Source: Amycolatopsis tolypomycina (GTDB lineage Bacteria; Actinomycetota; Actinomycetes; Mycobacteriales; Pseudonocardiaceae). Taken from it: DNA of 64,000 nucleotides. The stretch is from positions 124,001-188,000 of the forward strand of contig NZ_FNSO01000004.1 in assembly GCF_900105945.1 (NCBI RefSeq). The letters are read 5' to 3'. Position 1 is the first letter of the stretch; each line of letters begins with the position of its first letter. Below the pieces are notes generated by a model. The model made no database searches. It was not told where the DNA came from and saw only the letters and a list, made by a program, of their open reading frames with translations. A program made the position numbers and the translations under genes. Shown here piece after piece: positions 25,384 to 33,214 of this stretch.

Positions 25384-27126
25384 TCAACGGTTCAACAGCC
25401 GGGCCAGACGACGAACGGTTGACGAACGGTCGCGCGAACCCGTCGAACGGGGTTCGTCCAGGTGCAGGCGCAACATGGCCGACGTCGACCAGGCGGGTGG
25501 CCTGCCCCGCAGCGAGACCAGTGCCATTACGCCGAACGCCAACGGTACCGACCAGGGTGCCGGTTGCTGCACCAGAATCGCCACCCAGCCGTGCAGTGGC
25601 GGCCCCGCAAGGGCGTAGAGGATCGAGGCGGTCGACGCCACCAGCCCGGTCAGCACGCCGGCGATCCCGCCGGTCGCGGTCAGCCGCGGCCACCAGATGC
25701 CGAGCACCAGCAGCGGGCAGAACGTCGACGAGGCCACCGTGAAACCCCACGTGACCAGCACACCGGCGTCGAGCTCGGCCGAGCGCAGGGCCAGCAGCAC
25801 CATCACCGCGGCGACGCCGAACACGGCGATGCGCAGCCGTCGCAGCCCGCCGGGGACGAGGTCGTGCGCGAGCGCGCCGGACATCACCAGCAGCAGCCCG
25901 AGCGACGTCGCCAGGAAGGCGGCGAACGCGCCCGCGGTCAGCAGCGCCGTGAACAGCCCGCCCGCCCAGCCGCTGTCCACCTGGGCCGGCAGCGCGACGA
26001 CCACGGTGTCCGTCGCACCCGAGAGGTACAACCCGGGGACGAGCACCCGGCCGAGCACGCCGTAGACGCCGGGGAAGAGGTAGAAGACGCCGAGCAGCGC
26101 GACGGTGATGGCGGCGGTGCGGCGCGCGGCGCGGCCGTCCGGGCTGGTGTGGAAGCGCATGAGGACGTGCGGCAGGCCCATCGTGCCCAGCATGGTGGCG
26201 ATGAGGACGGCCCAGGTGCCGAGCAGCGGGTAGCCCTGGTCGCCGAGGTCGAGCAGCGGGCGCTGCCAGTCGGGGCCGCCGAGCGCGGCGCCGCCGCGGA
26301 CCGCGGGCACGGCCGCGCCGGTGCCGAACACGACCTCGTCCTGGCTGTGCGCGGTGAACTCGCCCGGTGGCAGGGTTTCGACGACGCCGTTGCGCCGCAC
26401 CGGGGTCGGCTCGCGGATCTCCATGGTGACGTCGACCTCGAACCGCACCGGCGTCTCGCGGGCGAAGTGGGTGAACTCGACGGGGTTGAGCGCGTCGGTC
26501 CGGTTGACCGCGCCGGCCTGCAGCGCCAGCCAGATCGCCGGGATGAGGAACAGCAGCAGTTTCAGCACGAACTGGAACGCCTGCACGTACGTCGCCGCGC
26601 GCATCCCGCCCAGTGCCAGGGTGACGCTGACCGCGGCGCCGGCCAGCACCACGCCGACCCAGTACTGCGTGCCGCCGACCGCGGCGAGCACCAGGCCGGC
26701 GGTGCGGAACTGCGGGACGACGTAGATCGTGCCGATCACCAGGATGACCACCGCGGCCAGGCGGCGCAGCGCGGGGGAGTTGAGCCGGGCTTCGGCGAAG
26801 TCGGGGACGGTCAGCGCGCCCGACCGCCGCATCGGCGCGGCGACGAGCACGAGCATCGCGATGTAGCCGGCGGTGAAGCCGACCGGGTACCACAGCGCCC
26901 CGATGCCGTCCTTGACGACGAGCCCGGCGATGCCGAGGAACGACGCCGCGCTCAGGTACTCGCCGGAGACGGCGGCGGAGTTGACCAGCGGCGAGATGCG
27001 GCGCGAGGCGACGAGGAAGTCCGACGTCGTGCGCATGGCGGCGACCCCGCGGACGCCGATCAGCAGCGTCACGAGCACGACCGGCGCGACGGCGAGCGCG
27101 ACGCCCACTAGCCTGCCCTGCCGCAC
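25384..27126 (-). CDS. Second sodium:solute symporter (ActP-like)
   Basis: A 580-aa multi-helix symporter of the same family as the downstream one, sharing SGEYLSAASFLGIAGLV and LGTMGLPHVLMRFHTSP. A periplasmic insert of about 80 residues around 215-300 (EVDVTMEIREPTPVRRNG) separates helices. The substrate is probably a short carboxylate. The start is uncertain: GTG at 27126 abuts the repeat element at 27131-27269 and lacks a ribosome site, while GTG at 27108 follows AGGGCAGG. It is downstream of the sensor pair and the 116-aa membrane protein, all on the same strand. Confidence 0.88.
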   Translation of the reverse strand: MRQGRLVGVALAVAPVVLVTLLIGVRGVAAMRTTSDFLVASRRISPLVNSAAVSGEYLSAASFLGIAGLVVKDGIGALWYPVGFTAGYIAMLVLVAAPMRRSGALTVPDFAEARLNSPALRRLAAVVILVIGTIYVVPQFRTAGLVLAAVGGTQYWVGVVLAGAAVSVTLALGGMRAATYVQAFQFVLKLLLFLIPAIWLALQAGAVNRTDALNPVEFTHFARETPVRFEVDVTMEIREPTPVRRNGVVETLPPGEFTAHSQDEVVFGTGAAVPAVRGGAALGGPDWQRPLLDLGDQGYPLLGTWAVLIATMLGTMGLPHVLMRFHTSPDGRAARRTAAITVALLGVFYLFPGVYGVLGRVLVPGLYLSGATDTVVVALPAQVDSGWAGGLFTALLTAGAFAAFLATSLGLLLVMSGALAHDLVPGGLRRLRIAVFGVAAVMVLLALRSAELDAGVLVTWGFTVASSTFCPLLVLGIWWPRLTATGGIAGVLTGLVASTASILYALAGPPLHGWVAILVQQPAPWSVPLAFGVMALVSLRGRPPAWSTSAMLRLHLDEPRSTGSRDRSSTVRRLARLLNR

Positions 27127-27130
27127 TCAT

Positions 27131-27269
27131 GCGCCCCAATGTGGCGTTCGGTGCGTTGAGTGGAACAGCGGCGCGAAGCGCCTCCGTTGAGGGTGGTGGC
27201 GGGGGCATGGATGGAGCACCGAACGCCACATTGGGTGCGTTGGACGCAACCAACGCCACATTGGGGCGC
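27131..27269. repeat. Modular intergenic inverted-repeat element, copy 2
   Basis: 18-bp arms (27131-27148 and 27252-27269) are identical to the ends of the element at 585-675. A third core at about 27221-27237 and a 70-bp non-repeat insert lie between them. Compared with copy 1 the inner module is inverted. The element fills the whole gap between two co-directional genes and comes within 5 bp of the symporter start. Confidence 0.8.
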
Positions 27270-27274
27270 TCGGG

Positions 27275-27625
27275 TCACTGGTCGTCCTCGATGCGCTCGG
27301 CGCGGCGGAGCTGCCAGCGGGCCAGCAGGGCCATCGCGGGGTAGGGGAGGACCGCGAGCATCAGCCAGGACAGCGGGATGCCCAGCAGCCGCACGGAGTC
27401 CAGGCCCGGGAAGAGCGCGAAGACGCCGGGGAGGCCGAGCAGCAGCGCGAACATGAGGACCAGCGCGGGAAGGCCGCGACGGCGCTGGGCGGTGTAGAGG
27501 GCGGTGGCGCGCTGGGTGTCGCCGGCGGGCAGGCGGGGCTGGCGCCAGCGGCCGCGCGACCGGCGGCGGGCGTGGGCGAGGCGCGTCTGCGGGCTGGTGA
27601 CGGCAACCCGCCGGATCCTGCTCAT
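27275..27625 (-). CDS. Small basic membrane protein next to the symporter/sensor genes
   Basis: A 116-aa protein with an Arg-rich N-terminus of about 50 residues, two membrane helices (LPALVLMFALLLGLPGVFAL at about 52-71 and LLGIPLSWLMLAVLPYPAMALLA at about 80-101) and a charged tail. In size and topology it resembles the DUF485-type partner of the other symporter, but the sequence is different and I do not recognise the family. Its ATG overlaps the LytTR regulator stop by 4 bases. It may be an accessory subunit of the second symporter. Confidence 0.8.
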   Translation of the reverse strand: MSRIRRVAVTSPQTRLAHARRRSRGRWRQPRLPAGDTQRATALYTAQRRRGLPALVLMFALLLGLPGVFALFPGLDSVRLLGIPLSWLMLAVLPYPAMALLARWQLRRAERIEDDQ

Positions 27626-28377
27626 CGCGAATCCGATCCCAGCTGGCCGCGCTGCGCGGCTTCCAGCAGCCGGTCACGCAGGTCGCGTGCATGACGGCGG
27701 CTCACCGGGACGTCGCCCGCTTCCGTGTGGGCCAGCAGCCCGCCCGCCGTGTCGCTGCGCAGCTCCAGCACTGCGCCCACCGACAGCAGGAACCCGCGGT
27801 GCACCCGGCTGAACCCCGTGCCCTCCCAGTACTCCTCCAGCCGCGAGATCGGCATCCGCACCAGGTGGACGCCGCCGCGCGTGTGCAGGCGGACGTAGTC
27901 GCCGTGGGCCTCGACGAACAGGACGTCGTCGCGGCGGACGTACCGGGTGCGGCCGCCCGACTCGACCGGCAGCGCGGCCATCGCGTCCGGGATGGGCCGG
28001 GACGCCGGGGTCGCCATCCGCAGCACCTTCGCCAGTGCCGCGGCCAGCCGTTCGGTGCGGACCGGTTTGAGCAGGTAGTCGACGGCGCCGATGCCGTACG
28101 CCGCCACCGCGTGGCCGTCGTGCGCCGTGACGAACACGATCACCGGTGGCTCGCTCAGCTTCGCCAGCAGGGATGCCAGCTCCAGGCCGTCGAGGCCCGG
28201 CATCGAGATGTCGAGGAACACCGCGTCGAAGCGGTCCGCCTGAAGCAGCTTCAACGCCTTCAGCGCGTCACCCGCTCCGACGACTTCGCCGACTTCGGGC
28301 GCTTCACGCAGCATCGTGCAGAGTTCGTCCAGCGCCGGTGGCAGGTCGTCGACGGCGAGGACGCGGAGCCCGGTCAC
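27622..28377 (-). CDS. LytTR-type response regulator
   Basis: The 251-aa protein has a receiver domain (1-120) with the acidic pocket VDD at 9-11, the phosphoacceptor Asp at about 56 in FLDISMPG and Lys in LLKPVRTE. A LytTR DNA-binding domain follows from about 145 (RRDDVLFVEAHGDYVRLHTR and FSRVHRGFLLSV). The GTG start overlaps the kinase stop, so I reject the longer upstream frame, which is antisense-like to the kinase. By comparison with LytS/LytTR pairs that control carboxylate transporters, it probably regulates the adjacent symporters. Confidence 0.93.
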   Translation of the reverse strand: MTGLRVLAVDDLPPALDELCTMLREAPEVGEVVGAGDALKALKLLQADRFDAVFLDISMPGLDGLELASLLAKLSEPPVIVFVTAHDGHAVAAYGIGAVDYLLKPVRTERLAAALAKVLRMATPASRPIPDAMAALPVESGGRTRYVRRDDVLFVEAHGDYVRLHTRGGVHLVRMPISRLEEYWEGTGFSRVHRGFLLSVGAVLELRSDTAGGLLAHTEAGDVPVSRRHARDLRDRLLEAAQRGQLGSDSR

Positions 28378-29420
28378 GGCAGCACCCCCGGCTGGAACCG
28401 CGGCACGCGCACGATCACCCGGGTGCCCGCGCCGACCTCGGTTTCGACGGTCAGGCCGTACCAGGCGCCGTAGACGTCCCGCAGCCGTCTGTCCACATTG
28501 GCCAGCCCGAGCCCGGCCGGGTCGTCCTCGCCGGTGCGCCCGGCCAGGATGTCCGCGGCCCGTTTCGGGTCCATGCCGACCCCGTCGTCCTCGACGAAGA
28601 TCACGCAGTCGTTCCCTTCCGCCTGGCCGTGCACCTGGACCTGCCCGGTGCCCGACCGCGGCTCGATGCCGTGCCGGATCGCGTTCTCCACCAACGGCTC
28701 CAGCACCAGGTACGGCACGGCGACGGCGAGGATCTCCGGCGCGACCCGCACCTGGACGCGCAGCCGTTCGCCGAGCACCGCCTTCTGCAGCGCCAGGTAC
28801 GTCTCGATCGCGCGGAACTCCTCGGCGACCACGGTGTACTCGCCGTGGCGGGCCAGGCTGTAGCGGGTGTAGTCGGCGAAGTCGAGCATGAGGTCGCGGG
28901 CGCGGTCGGGGTCCGAGCGCACCAGCGACGCGATGACGGTCAGGGCGTTGTAGACGAAGTGCGGTGACATCTCCGCCCGCAGCGCCCGCAGTTCGGCCTG
29001 CGCCGCCTGTTCCGCCGACGCCTCGAGCCGCCCGCGTTCCAGTGCCTGCACGACGAGGTCGGCGGCCTGGGCCGCGGCCGTCTCGCGGACGTCGCCGACG
29101 ACCAGCAGCGCCCCGGCCAGCTCGTCGCGGACGTGCAGCGGCAGCACCAGGACGTCCGGCGCGGACTCGGGTTCCTCGCTGTGGAGCACGCTGTCGAGCA
29201 CCGCCGCGACGACCGCGTCCGGCCCGGGCCGTCCCGACCACAGCAGGGAGCCGGACAGGTCGGTGAGGCCGAGGCCGGGGAAGCCGAAGAGCCGCCGCAG
29301 GTGGTGCGCGGCGCGGCGGGCGGCGGTGCCCGACAGGCCGTCGCGCAGGTCGTCGGTGACGCGGCGCGCGGCGGCGAGCACCGGCAGCGGATCGGCGCGG
29401 GACGCCGGGCGCAGGTGCAC
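28374..29420 (-). CDS. LytS-type sensor histidine kinase
   Basis: The 348-aa protein has a GAF-like N-terminal half without obvious membrane helices. The His_kinase motif follows, with EMSPHFVYNALTVIASLV containing the phosphoacceptor His. The ATPase boxes are LVENAIRHG, EDDGVGMD and GLGLANV. The lack of membrane helices suggests cytosolic sensing or partnership with the symporter. GTG at 29420 follows GGGGAGG. It forms a translationally coupled pair with the LytTR regulator. Confidence 0.9.
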   Translation of the reverse strand: MHLRPASRADPLPVLAAARRVTDDLRDGLSGTAARRAAHHLRRLFGFPGLGLTDLSGSLLWSGRPGPDAVVAAVLDSVLHSEEPESAPDVLVLPLHVRDELAGALLVVGDVRETAAAQAADLVVQALERGRLEASAEQAAQAELRALRAEMSPHFVYNALTVIASLVRSDPDRARDLMLDFADYTRYSLARHGEYTVVAEEFRAIETYLALQKAVLGERLRVQVRVAPEILAVAVPYLVLEPLVENAIRHGIEPRSGTGQVQVHGQAEGNDCVIFVEDDGVGMDPKRAADILAGRTGEDDPAGLGLANVDRRLRDVYGAWYGLTVETEVGAGTRVIVRVPRFQPGVLP

Positions 29421-29468
29421 GGTCGGGCCTCCCCTCGGCGGCGGTGTCCAGGGCAGTAGATCCTACGG

Positions 29469-30164
29469 CTACGCGGGGCCGTCGCGGTCGGCCAGCACCT
29501 GGGCGTGGCGGCGGAAGCGGCGCCAGGTCCGGTAGTGGTCGATCGGCGTGACGGTGCCCAGCAGGCTCGAGTTCGCCGGGTACGGCCGGTCCGGCAGCGA
29601 GATCCACCCGGTCGTGCGGGTTTCCTTGACCGCCACCGGCACCGGCCGGAACGTCGTCGGGTCGAGGCCGTCGCTGTGCCGGACGACCTCGTCGAAGAAC
29701 CACGCCGACGTGATCAGCGCCAGCACGCCGCGCGACGCCCGCAGCGCCTCCTTCAGCGGTTTCGCCTCCAGCAGCCGGAACGTCTGGTTGATCGCCGGCG
29801 CGGTGACGCCGTGCTCGTCGTAGGCGATCTCGCCCGCGTGCAGCGCCATCCGGAGCCGGATCCGGGCGCCGGGGTCGTGCGTGCGGTTGTGCCGGTGCAG
29901 CGCCACGGCGAGCGCGGTGGGCAGGAACTCGACGAAGAGCCCCTTCGGCACCTCCGGCGGGACGAGGACGAAGACGCCGTCGCCGCAGTCCTCGCGCCGG
30001 CAGTCCGCCCACGGGACGCCGGCGTCGTCGAACGCCCGGCAGAGCGCGCGGTACAGCCCTTCGCGCAGCGCCAGGCGATGGGGTGTGGTCCTGCGCTGGT
30101 CGCCGTAGCCCTCGACGTCCACGGCGAAGATCGTCCGGTGCAAAGCCGGCCGCTCGTACTTCAT
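29469..30164 (-). CDS. Cyclase-fold (class III-like) protein, probably non-catalytic
   Basis: The 231-aa protein has the layout of an actinobacterial nucleotide-cyclase-like domain: TIFAVDVEGYGDQRRT, CGDGVFVLVPPEVPKGLF, RIRLRMALHAGEIAYD, INQTFRLLEAKPLKEAL and ETRTTGWISLPDRPY. The first metal Asp and a GDG in place of the GDE/GDS loop remain, but the C-terminal substrate residues are not evident. I have seen this domain mostly in regulatory and conflict proteins of actinomycetes; no activity is established. The start at 30164 follows GGGAGG. Palindromes lie upstream. Confidence 0.75.
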   Translation of the reverse strand: MKYERPALHRTIFAVDVEGYGDQRRTTPHRLALREGLYRALCRAFDDAGVPWADCRREDCGDGVFVLVPPEVPKGLFVEFLPTALAVALHRHNRTHDPGARIRLRMALHAGEIAYDEHGVTAPAINQTFRLLEAKPLKEALRASRGVLALITSAWFFDEVVRHSDGLDPTTFRPVPVAVKETRTTGWISLPDRPYPANSSLLGTVTPIDHYRTWRRFRRHAQVLADRDGPA

Positions 30165-30184
30165 CGCACCCTCCCTGCGATCAT

Positions 30185-30216
30185 GCATCTGGAAGTGCAG
30201 ATGCATGTGCAGATGA
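30185..30216. repeat. Short hairpin and 12-bp direct repeats before the cyclase-fold gene
   Basis: GCATCTG, six bases, CAGATGC (30185-30204) is a perfect 7-bp hairpin 20 bases upstream of the start. TGCAGATG recurs 12 bases further on, so the block is also a direct repeat. It could be an operator or a 5' leader structure. Confidence 0.5.
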
Positions 30217-30289
30217 GTGTGGCGCGAGACACCCGTCCGGGCAAACGGACAGTGCGGTGAGCGGTTCCCCCACCGCGGTGACCGGTAGT

Positions 30290-30314
30290 GGTTGTTCACC
30301 GCCGGTGAACAACC
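30290..30314. promoter_or_regulatory. Perfect 25-bp palindrome, candidate operator
   Basis: GGTTGTTCACCG, one base, CGGTGAACAACC: 12-bp arms without mismatch. It is 126 bp upstream of the cyclase-fold gene and follows the terminator of the sugar operon. A second short palindrome, CACCGCGGTG, lies at 30271-30280. A one-base loop argues against a hairpin terminator, so a DNA-binding site is more likely. Confidence 0.55.
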
Positions 30315-30317
30315 CTG

Positions 30318-30363
30318 GTCAGGGCCCTGCGGACGCGGTGCGCACCGCTCGCAGGACCCTGAC
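30318..30363 (-). terminator. Terminator of the sugar ABC operon
   Basis: 14-base arms (30318-30331 and 30350-30363) with one mismatch, closed by the inner palindrome GCGGTGCGCACCGC. It begins 10 bases past the stop of the binding-protein gene. Confidence 0.8.
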
Positions 30364-30372
30364 GGACGGGTA

Positions 30373-31368
30373 TCAGCAGCTCTGCTTGTAGAAGTACTGC
30401 GAGTTGGCGTCCATGTCGGCCTTCGTGATCGAGTGCAGCTCCGCGGTGAGGTTCCGCGTCACCGGCTTGCCCTCGATGGCCGCGACGGCCTGCTGGACGC
30501 CCTGGGTGCCGATCGAGGCCGGGTCCTGGGCGATCAGGGCCTGGTACTGGCCGTTCTTGAGGCCCTCGACCTCGGACGGGCTCGCGTCGAAGCCGATCAG
30601 GTTGACCGCGCCGACCTTGCCCGCGTTGCGCAGGCCGGTCGCCGCGCCTTCGCCGGTGTTGAGGTTGGTCGCGAAGACGCCGATGAGGTCCGGGGTCGAC
30701 GACAGCGCCGCCGTCACCTTGGCCGCCGCCTGCTCCGGCTCGTTCTGGGTGAACTGGACGCCGATGGACTTCAGGTTCGGGGTGTTCTTCAGCTCGTCCT
30801 CGAACCCCTTGGCGCGTGCGGCGGTCGTGGACGTGCCCGCGATCGTGTCGAGCACCAGCACCGAGCCGCTCTTGCCGCCGGCCAGCTTGGCCATCGTCTG
30901 GGCCGCGAGCTTGCCGCCCGCGGCGTTGTCCGACGAGATCGACGACGCGGCCACGCTCGTGTCCTTCAGCGCGGTGTCGACCTCGACGATCTTCGTGCCG
31001 CGCGCCTTGACCTGCTGGATCGGCGCCAGCATCGCCGTGTCGTCGGTCGGGGCGATGAGCAGGGCCGCCGGCGGGTTCGCGCCGAGCGCGTTGACCAGCT
31101 GGGTCTGCAGGGGAGCGTCGAACTTCTGCGGCGCCTGGGTGGTCAGCTCGTAGCCGAGCTTCTCCGCCTCGGCCTGCGCGCCGCACTGCAGCGAGATGTA
31201 GAACGGCTCGGCCTGCACACCCGGGATCAGCGCGAGCTTCTTGCCGCCGACCGGCGCGGCCGAGTTGCCGGACCCGGTCTGCCCGACCGTGCCGGAGCCG
31301 CACGCGGTGAGCAGGGCGGCGGCGGAGACCACGGCACCCATGGCGGTGAGAGTCTTGGTCAGTTTCAT
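30373..31368 (-). CDS. Sugar ABC transporter substrate-binding lipoprotein
   Basis: A 331-aa periplasmic-binding protein of the ribose/xylose class. The signal peptide has a lipobox (ALLTACGSG, Cys at about 23), so it is anchored outside the membrane. IPGVQAEPFYISLQCGAQAEAE and LIGFDASPSEVEGLKNG are typical type I binding-protein segments. The ATG at 31368 was chosen because the signal peptide begins there. It is last in lacI-manA-ATPase-permease-binding protein, with a 41-base gap that holds two direct TGTACTTG copies. The substrate is probably mannose or a manno-oligosaccharide. Confidence 0.92.
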   Translation of the reverse strand: MKLTKTLTAMGAVVSAAALLTACGSGTVGQTGSGNSAAPVGGKKLALIPGVQAEPFYISLQCGAQAEAEKLGYELTTQAPQKFDAPLQTQLVNALGANPPAALLIAPTDDTAMLAPIQQVKARGTKIVEVDTALKDTSVAASSISSDNAAGGKLAAQTMAKLAGGKSGSVLVLDTIAGTSTTAARAKGFEDELKNTPNLKSIGVQFTQNEPEQAAAKVTAALSSTPDLIGVFATNLNTGEGAATGLRNAGKVGAVNLIGFDASPSEVEGLKNGQYQALIAQDPASIGTQGVQQAVAAIEGKPVTRNLTAELHSITKADMDANSQYFYKQSC

Positions 31369-31409
31369 AAGCACCTCGTTGTACTTGGGGGACTGTACTT
31401 GTGTGTGGG

Positions 31410-32453
31410 TCAGCGGGAGTTGCGGCGACGGCGGCGGCGCTGGTCGAACCAGACCGCGGCGACCAGGACCCAGCTGACGATGAACATCTGCCAGAAGTCC
31501 TGGACGTGGATGATGTTGAAGCCCTTGCGCAGCACCGCGGGGATGAAGACCCCGATCACCGTGCCCAGGATCGTGCCGACGCCGCCGAAGAGGCTCGTCC
31601 CGCCCATCACGACCGCGGCGATGGCGTTGAGGTTGTCGGTGGTGTGCCCGGAGATGGTGGTCGAGTTGTAGTAGGCCAGCGAAAGGAACCCGGCGATCCC
31701 CGCGAGGAAGCCCGTCAGCGTGTACACCTTGAGCAGGTGCGCGGTGACGCCGATGCCGGCCCGGCGCGCGCCCTCGGCGTTGGAGCCGACGGCGAAGGTG
31801 TACCGCCCGAACTTCGTCGTCCGCAGCAGCCACGCGCCGATCACCGTGATCACGACGGCCACGATCACCAGGTTGGGCACGATGCCGAAGGACGTGCCGT
31901 AGCCCAGGGTCTGGGTGAGCTCGGCCGGCACGGTGCGCAGGTCCGAGCCGCCGTTGAGCAGGTACGCGGTGGCCAGCGCGGCCCCCATCGTGCCGAGCGT
32001 GACGATCAGCGCCGGGATCTTCGCCACCGCGACCAGCACGCCGTTGATCACGCCCCAGATCGTGCCGGTGACCACGGCGACGACGAGCCCGACGACGATG
32101 ACGCCCCAGCCCGCCTTCGACGCGTCGCCGCCGGACATCGCCTCCATCACCTTGCCCGCGACCATGCCCGCGAGGATCAGCACCGAGCCGACCGAGAGGT
32201 CGATGCCGGAGGTGATGATCACGAACGTCATGCCCACCGAAAGGATGAGCAGGACCGAGGACTCGATGAACAGCGTCTGGAAGGTGAACAGCGTCGGGAA
32301 GCTGTCCGGCGCGATGACGCTGAACAGCACGACCAGGGCCAGCAGGACGAGGCCGATCCAGAACGTGTTGGCCTCGATCAGCCGCTTGCCCAGCGGCCGC
32401 TTGCCGAAGCCCGCTTCGGGTGCCTCCTGGATGTCCTTCACAGGCGCGCTCAC
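31410..32453 (-). CDS. Sugar ABC transporter permease
   Basis: A 347-aa RbsC/XylH-type permease with about nine to ten membrane helices. The family signature GIDLSVGSVLILAGMVAGK and ALIVTLGTMGAALATAYL are present, as is RAGIGVTAHLLKVYTLTG near the coupling region. The GTG at 32453 overlaps the ATPase stop. It ends in a cluster of Arg residues at the cytosolic side. It is part of the LacI-controlled mannoside uptake operon. Confidence 0.93.
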   Translation of the reverse strand: MSAPVKDIQEAPEAGFGKRPLGKRLIEANTFWIGLVLLALVVLFSVIAPDSFPTLFTFQTLFIESSVLLILSVGMTFVIITSGIDLSVGSVLILAGMVAGKVMEAMSGGDASKAGWGVIVVGLVVAVVTGTIWGVINGVLVAVAKIPALIVTLGTMGAALATAYLLNGGSDLRTVPAELTQTLGYGTSFGIVPNLVIVAVVITVIGAWLLRTTKFGRYTFAVGSNAEGARRAGIGVTAHLLKVYTLTGFLAGIAGFLSLAYYNSTTISGHTTDNLNAIAAVVMGGTSLFGGVGTILGTVIGVFIPAVLRKGFNIIHVQDFWQMFIVSWVLVAAVWFDQRRRRRRNSR

Positions 32454-33214
32454 GCCGCCTCCTCCTGCACGAGGGCGCCGGTCATCGCGGCGACGAGGTC
32501 TTCGAGCTTCGTGTCCGGCCCGGCGAACCGGGCGACGCGCTTGCCGAGCCGCAGCACCTCGACGCGGTCGGCGACCGACAGCACCTCGGGCATGTTGTGG
32601 CTGATCAGCACCACGGCGATGCCCTTGTCGCGCACCTTCTTGATGACGTCGAGCACGCGTTCGCGCTGCACGACACCCAGCGCGGCCGTCGGCTCGTCCA
32701 TGAACACGACCTTCGACGCCCACACGACCGAACGCGCCACTGCGACGCTCTGCCGCTGGCCGCCCGACAGCGAGCCGATCGGGACGTCGGTGCTCTGCAG
32801 CGTCACGCCGAGGCGCTGGAACTCCTCGATCGCCTGGCGCCGCATCTCGTTCTTGTCGAGCATGCCGAGCTTGCCGAGGATGCCCTTGCGGTGGATTTCG
32901 CGGCCGAGGAACAGGTTGGCCGCCGGGTCGAGCTCGGGCGCGACGGCGAGGTCCTGGTAGACGGTCTCGATGCCCCGCCGCCGCGCGGTCGTGGGGGAGT
33001 CGAAGTGCACTTCGGCCCCGTCGAGGAGGATCTTCCCCGACGTCGGCTGTTCCGCGCCGGAGAGGCACTTGACCAGCGTGGACTTGCCGGCGCCGTTGTC
33101 GCCGATCAAGGCCGTCACCTCGCCCGCGCGGGCCTGGAACGACGCGCCGCGCAGGGCTTCGACCGACCCGTAGTGCTTCGTCAGGTCGATCGCGTCCAGC
33201 AGGATTTCGCTCAT
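32450..33214 (-). CDS. Sugar ABC transporter ATPase (single domain)
   Basis: A 254-aa ATPase with Walker A GDNGAGKST (about 37-45), the signature LSGGQRQSVAVAR, Walker B VVFMDEPTAALG and the switch His in VLISHNMPEV. RbsA or XylG ATPases usually have two fused domains of about 500 aa; here only one is present, as in many actinobacterial sugar systems, so it should act as a homodimer. ATGA overlap with manA on one side and GTGA with the permease on the other. Confidence 0.94.
   Translation of the reverse strand: MSEILLDAIDLTKHYGSVEALRGASFQARAGEVTALIGDNGAGKSTLVKCLSGAEQPTSGKILLDGAEVHFDSPTTARRRGIETVYQDLAVAPELDPAANLFLGREIHRKGILGKLGMLDKNEMRRQAIEEFQRLGVTLQSTDVPIGSLSGGQRQSVAVARSVVWASKVVFMDEPTAALGVVQRERVLDVIKKVRDKGIAVVLISHNMPEVLSVADRVEVLRLGKRVARFAGPDTKLEDLVAAMTGALVQEEAA

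Noticed and set aside
30290..30314. Terminator of the sugar operon
   Set aside because: The loop would be one base, and a better hairpin (30318-30363) already lies closer to the stop codon.
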